A stretch of DNA of 64,000 nt, taken from NCBI GenBank assembly GCA_944385035.1, contig CALWVV010000012.1, positions 1-64,000 of the forward strand, given 5' to 3'. Of the stretch, positions 60,801 to 64,000 are shown piece after piece. Below the pieces are notes generated by a model. It ran no database searches and was not told the origin of the DNA. It saw only the letters and a list, made by a program, of their open reading frames with translations. Made by a program: the position numbers and the translations under genes. Position 1 is the stretch's first letter. Every line of letters starts with the position of its first letter. The stretch comes from an uncultured Oscillospiraceae bacterium. Lineage in GTDB: Bacteria; Bacillota; Clostridia; Oscillospirales; Oscillospiraceae.

Positions 60801-63800
60801 CCCCCTCTACGACCGGCGGCGCAGACTGTTTTCCATCGGTTACGAGGTGGAGCAGGGCAGAATGACGGCGGGACATTATGACCTGATGGCCAGTGAGGCC
60901 AGGCAGACCAGCTTTATCGCTCTGGCACGGGGAGAAGTTCCTCTGCGGCATTGGCGCTGTCTGGGGCGGATGCTTCTGGGGGACAATGACTATAGCGGTA
61001 TGGCTTCCTGGACGGGGACCATGTTTGAATATTTCATGCCTCAGCTGCTTTTGCCCTGCGAGCCCAATTCCTTTCTCTATGAGACCCTCTCCTTTTGCGT
61101 ATATGCCCAGAAGCGGCGGGGAAGCCGAACGAAAACGCCCTGGGGCATCTCTGAGTCTGGCTTTTACGCCTTTGATCCGGGGATGAATTATCAATATAAA
61201 GCCCACGGAGTTCAGGCCCTGGGCCTTAAGTGGGGCCTTGATTCCGAATTGGTGATCTCCCCCTATTCTTCCTTTCTGGCCCTTCTTCTGGCCCCGCACA
61301 GTGCGCTGAGGAATTTAAGACGGCTGCGGGATATGGGGTTGGAGGGTCGGTTTGGCCTTTATGAAGCGGTGGACTACACCCCCTCCCGCCTGTCTGGAGA
61401 TGGGAACTATGAGGTGGTGCGTTCCTATATGTCCCACCACCTGGGTATGAGCCTTTTGGCCATTGTCAATGCGCTGGAGGGGAACCTTATGCAGCGGCGT
61501 TTTCTGGCCGACCGGGACATGGCTGCTTACCGTACGCTGCTTCAGGAACGGGTCCCAGTGGGGGCACCTATCCTACGCCAGCGGGAGCGGCAGCTCCCGG
61601 AAGAGCCAAGACTGGGGGAACGCTTTGGATTGGAGCGAAAGGGAACCTGTTATGCCCTGCGTTCGCCCGCCTGCCACCTGGTGAGCAACGGCAGCTATCA
61701 TGTGTTCTGCCAGGACAACGGGCTCACATCGTCCCGGCTGGGGGAGCGGCAGGTCCTGCTGGCCCGGCCGGGGGAATATTATGCCCCTGTGGGGGTGGCT
61801 GCTTTTTTCCGAAGGGAGGAGGGCCTGCTGTCCCTGACTCCGGCTCCGCTCTATCAAAAGGGAGAATATGGCTGGTATTTCCACGCTGCCGGTGCAAGCT
61901 GGGAGAGGGAAGAGGACGGGCTTTTGGCCCGGATGAAGCTTTCGGTTCCACGGCGGGAAAACGGGGAACTGCGGCGGTTGGAGCTGAGCTGGAGGGGCAG
62001 CGGACGGCTGGAAGGAGAACTGCTGGTCTACCTGGAGCCGGTGCTGTGCCCCATGGGAGATTTTCTGGCCCACCCCGCCTTTTCCCGGCTGTTTTTGGAG
62101 AGTGAACTGACGCAGCATGGGGCCGTCTTCCGCCGCCGTCCCAGAGGCACGGAGGGCGAGGTGTGGCTGGCCGCCCTATGGGAGGGAAACGGTGAAACAG
62201 CCTGCCTGGACCGGGCGCTCTGCCTGGGGCGGGGAGGGCTGCGGGCACTGGCTGGACAATCCGGTCCCATTCCCCAGGGAGGAACGGGCACCGACCCCTG
62301 CCTTATGGTCCGCTTTCCCATTTCTTTGGAGCCTGGAGAGAAGGGGGGAGCGTGTCTGGCATTGGGCGTGGGAGACAGCCGGGAGAGTGCTGTGGATACC
62401 GCAAGGCGAGTGTTGCAAAGCAGAAACGGTGAGCGGGGGTCTCTGGCTGCGCTGGCGCTCCGTCTGCACCTCAATGAGGGGCAGACCATGGAGTCTTTCC
62501 GCCTTCTGGAGCGGCTGGCGGCGGAACAGAAGAAAAAACGCCCTCCCAGGGAGCAGGTTCTGTGGCCCTATGGAATTTCAGGAGATTTTCCCATTGCCGC
62601 GGGGATTTTGGCCGGGGAAGAGGATGTGGAGCGGGCGGGGCTTTGGTGCCGCTGGCACCAGCTGCTCAGCCGTTCCGGTTTCCCCTTTGACCTGGTGCTG
62701 CTGACGGAGGAGGGAGGCGACTACCGCCGCCCCCGCCACGCTGCTGTGGCCCGCATTTTAAAGGAACTGGGGGCAGAGAGCGCCCTGGGAGCCAGGGGCG
62801 GGATCCATCTGGTGGACCGTTTGGCCCAGGAGGGCGTGCTGGCCTGGGCGGGGGCGGTGCTGCCCCTGGAGCGAGAGGAAAAACGCGGGGAGCATATGGC
62901 GCCGCCCCCGCCTGTATGCCTGAAATCCGGCCCCGCTCCCTGGAGCATGGAGGAGGATGGGAGCTTGGTCATCCGCACGGGCCAGCGCCTGCCTCCCGTG
63001 GGCTGGAGCCAAATTTTGTGCAATCCGAACTTTGGCTGGCTGACGGACGAGACGGGGGAGGGATTCCTCTGGGCGGGGGGCAACTCCCGTGAGGGGAAAC
63101 TCACCCCCTGGGACAATGATCCCCTGACGGTGGGAGGCCGGGAACGGATCACCCTGACGGTGGACGGGGCGGAATATTCCGTCTTTGCCGATGGAGACCG
63201 CTGTCCATGCACGGTCATATACCGTCCGGGCCTTGCCCGGTGGGAGAAGAACGTGAATGGGGCAGAGCTGGTCACGGAGGGCTTTGTGCCCCCGGAAGAG
63301 AATTGCCGTTATTTGACCTTCACCCTTACCCGCGGACGGGGGATTCTCTCCTGCCGCCTGGGAGAGCGGACCCCTCTCATTCACACCATAGGAGAGGGGG
63401 AGAAGATCACCCTTCTCACCCGGCCGGGGGATGGGGAGCCGGTATACGAGTTTTCACGGGAGGATTTTGACCAGACGAAGGAGAAAACCATGGACTGGTG
63501 GGCGAAGAAGGTGTCGAGCATTACCTTCTCTACCCCGGATAAGGCCCTTGACCGCTATCTGGGCGGCTGGTGTCTCTATCAGGTGATTGCCTGCCGCCTT
63601 ATGGGGCGGACTTCCCGGTATCAAAACGGCGGGGCGTTCGGTTTCCGGGACCAGCTTCAGGATGTGCTTTCTCTGCTGTACACCTGGCCGGAGCGGACGC
63701 GGGAACAGCTTCTGCTGGCCGCTTCCCGGCAGTTTGAGGAGGGGGACGTGCAGCACTGGTGGCACCCGCCCCAGGGAGCGGGGGTACGCACCCGGATCTC

Positions 63801-64000
63801 CGATGATTTGCTGTGGCTTCCCTATGTACTGTCCCGGTACTGTACCGTCACCGGAGACTGGGATGTGCTGGGGGAGACGGTCCCCTACCTTACCTCCCCG
63901 GTGCTGGCTCCTGGGGAACTGGAGCGGTATGAGCTCCCGCAGGTGAGCGAAAAAACGGACTGTCTCTACCGCCACGCCCTCTCGGCCATCCGCTGTGCCC
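57814..64000 (+). CDS. Cyclic beta-1,2-glucan synthase, 5' part (runs off window)
   Basis: Giant membrane enzyme; 2062 codons are in the window with no stop. AGGAGG is 7 bases before the ATG. Order: N-terminal helical region, two membrane helices (about 280-320), the GT84 glucosyltransferase domain with LILTLDSDTC and RLHRWIRGDWQ, four or more membrane helices, a glucoamylase-like region (GISESGFYAFDP; YMSHHLGMSLLA), then GH94-type sandwich and barrel parts (RYQNGGAFGFRDQLQDVLSL). The full family is about 2,800-2,900 residues, so the catalytic end of GH94 lies beyond the edge. It makes and cyclises beta-1,2-glucan from UDP-glucose. Confidence 0.93.
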   Translation, partial: MSPARVPMDDAHLVQYAVNTAKAVRPAGIRSARVLAREVKENLARCARVQEKLSAQNGEEELSGGARWLLDNYYLAAREGEQARRCFQQGGTLRGTQPGNSVLQVCARGALWAVPDLEAQRLRCYLEGFQSVCPLMERELSLLVSVLAGTLLERLGGLCAGLEGLDERAGEEEMAQIFQALRALSEIDWGTLLEETSQVERLLSQDPSGCYPQMDEESRRRCRQRLCQLAKQYGLEEKAAAQRVLELAQKGRGVQGHVSWYLYREPLGKPRRLPSGAWYAGGVVLLTLVGAAALGWLWAAPLAALLLVLPLSDIVKNVGDFLLSHFVPPRPVLRLELEEGIPPEGRTLCVVSALLTGPDSGAELAGRLELGYLCNRDSGQELAFGILADLPDCASPMNEERSAWVDRARKAVEELNRKYEGGFYLLFREPTFSAQDERYMGWERKRGALVELVRLIRGRSSGLRVEVGEKAWLSGVKLILTLDSDTCLTVGSARALAGAMLHPLNRPVVDEKRKIVVSGYGLFQPRVGVELEAANRSLFSRVFGGLGGVDPYGWAASDVYHDLFDQGSYTGKGIFDVEAFDTCLEGRFPQGQILSHDLLEGSYLRAGLLGEVELTDGCPYQVRSYFARLHRWIRGDWQLLPWLGRRVPAENGTWEENPLPILARWKIADNLRRSLSPIVTFLALMLGLCVSGRVFALAGTVAVLSAASNLLLSGAEAAARPWGRRRRYHSTVISGVAGVILQTAIQLLFLPYQAWISAWAICCALWRMKVSHKNLLAWVTAAQAEQRGNHLGHYIRSFWFSLAMGAAVLVLAPLRVGKLVGLVWLLAPLLAYMISRPAKKNRPLSPSDRAFLLHQAALIWRYFAHFLRAQDHYLPPDNYQEQPGPVLARRTSPTNIGLGMLSVMGAADLGFIPRQRSAELLGHMLDTVERLEKWQGHLYNWYNTQTLAPLNPRYVSTVDSGNLRGCLIALREGLRSWGEEALAHRAEVLEKAMDCSPLYDRRRRLFSIGYEVEQGRMTAGHYDLMASEARQTSFIALARGEVPLRHWRCLGRMLLGDNDYSGMASWTGTMFEYFMPQLLLPCEPNSFLYETLSFCVYAQKRRGSRTKTPWGISESGFYAFDPGMNYQYKAHGVQALGLKWGLDSELVISPYSSFLALLLAPHSALRNLRRLRDMGLEGRFGLYEAVDYTPSRLSGDGNYEVVRSYMSHHLGMSLLAIVNALEGNLMQRRFLADRDMAAYRTLLQERVPVGAPILRQRERQLPEEPRLGERFGLERKGTCYALRSPACHLVSNGSYHVFCQDNGLTSSRLGERQVLLARPGEYYAPVGVAAFFRREEGLLSLTPAPLYQKGEYGWYFHAAGASWEREEDGLLARMKLSVPRRENGELRRLELSWRGSGRLEGELLVYLEPVLCPMGDFLAHPAFSRLFLESELTQHGAVFRRRPRGTEGEVWLAALWEGNGETACLDRALCLGRGGLRALAGQSGPIPQGGTGTDPCLMVRFPISLEPGEKGGACLALGVGDSRESAVDTARRVLQSRNGERGSLAALALRLHLNEGQTMESFRLLERLAAEQKKKRPPREQVLWPYGISGDFPIAAGILAGEEDVERAGLWCRWHQLLSRSGFPFDLVLLTEEGGDYRRPRHAAVARILKELGAESALGARGGIHLVDRLAQEGVLAWAGAVLPLEREEKRGEHMAPPPPVCLKSGPAPWSMEEDGSLVIRTGQRLPPVGWSQILCNPNFGWLTDETGEGFLWAGGNSREGKLTPWDNDPLTVGGRERITLTVDGAEYSVFADGDRCPCTVIYRPGLARWEKNVNGAELVTEGFVPPEENCRYLTFTLTRGRGILSCRLGERTPLIHTIGEGEKITLLTRPGDGEPVYEFSREDFDQTKEKTMDWWAKKVSSITFSTPDKALDRYLGGWCLYQVIACRLMGRTSRYQNGGAFGFRDQLQDVLSLLYTWPERTREQLLLAASRQFEEGDVQHWWHPPQGAGVRTRISDDLLWLPYVLSRYCTVTGDWDVLGETVPYLTSPVLAPGELERYELPQVSEKTDCLYRHALSAIRCA

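Noticed and set aside
1-64000. tRNA or rRNA genes
   Set aside because: No cloverleaf ending in a usable acceptor stem and no rRNA-like sequence was seen in the gaps.

Overview
The window looks like chromosome of a spore-forming, high-GC member of the Clostridia, most likely an Oscillospiraceae relative such as Flavonifractor or Lawsonibacter. This is inferred from an alpha/beta-type SASP gene, strong AGGAGG ribosome sites, the ylxM-ffh-rpsP-khpA-rimM order, a CsaB/SLH-type cell surface and overall codon choice. No rRNA, tRNA or CRISPR array was seen.

Layout. 1-3300 is an iron locus: feoB (cut by the window edge), feoA, a DtxR-family repressor, a DUF3793 gene and a flavodoxin. Five copies of one palindrome, GTTAG-N6-CTAAC, lie at their promoters. 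3479-19006 is a 15.5-kb integrative and mobilizable element inserted in a SASP gene. It carries a zinc-protease-like gene, a decayed type I restriction system, a DUF4143 ATPase, a two-gene operon built around a large double-psi beta-barrel polymerase resembling eukaryotic RNA-dependent RNA polymerase and phage YonO, a RepA-like ATPase, an oriT-like region, MobC, a relaxase with a second gene nested in another frame, and a large serine integrase. The target site is a 12-bp direct repeat, and integration exchanges the C-termini of the integrase and the SASP in frame.

19080-30650 is a cell-surface block: a 2-hydroxyacid dehydrogenase, a secreted SLH-domain phosphodiester glycosidase, and divergently an operon of MurJ-like flippase, O-antigen-ligase-like protein, glycosyltransferase, two DUF4330 proteins and a glycosyltransferase-CsaB fusion. 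CsaB pyruvylates the wall polymer to which SLH domains bind, so the two transcription units probably serve one structure. 30650-38100 holds a zinc/manganese ABC transporter, a methyltransferase, DUF1934-argS, and a NUDIX hydrolase. 38100-42110 holds a YtrA-type GntR/ABC-2 operon and a MATE exporter.

42110-57720 is mostly housekeeping: rnc, acpP, ppk and ppx, an alanine symporter, a polar amino-acid ABC transporter, an LtaS-like enzyme, an HTH protein with AxGxx pentad repeats, and the SRP/ribosome operon, which here ends in an AI-2E family gene directly after rimM. From 57814 to the window end runs the 5' part of a very large cyclic beta-1,2-glucan synthase gene.

The most interesting items are the RdRp/YonO-like polymerase operon in a conjugally mobilizable element, the reciprocal SASP/integrase tail swap, and the nested gene in the relaxase. 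All function assignments come from reading motifs by eye; no database search was made.
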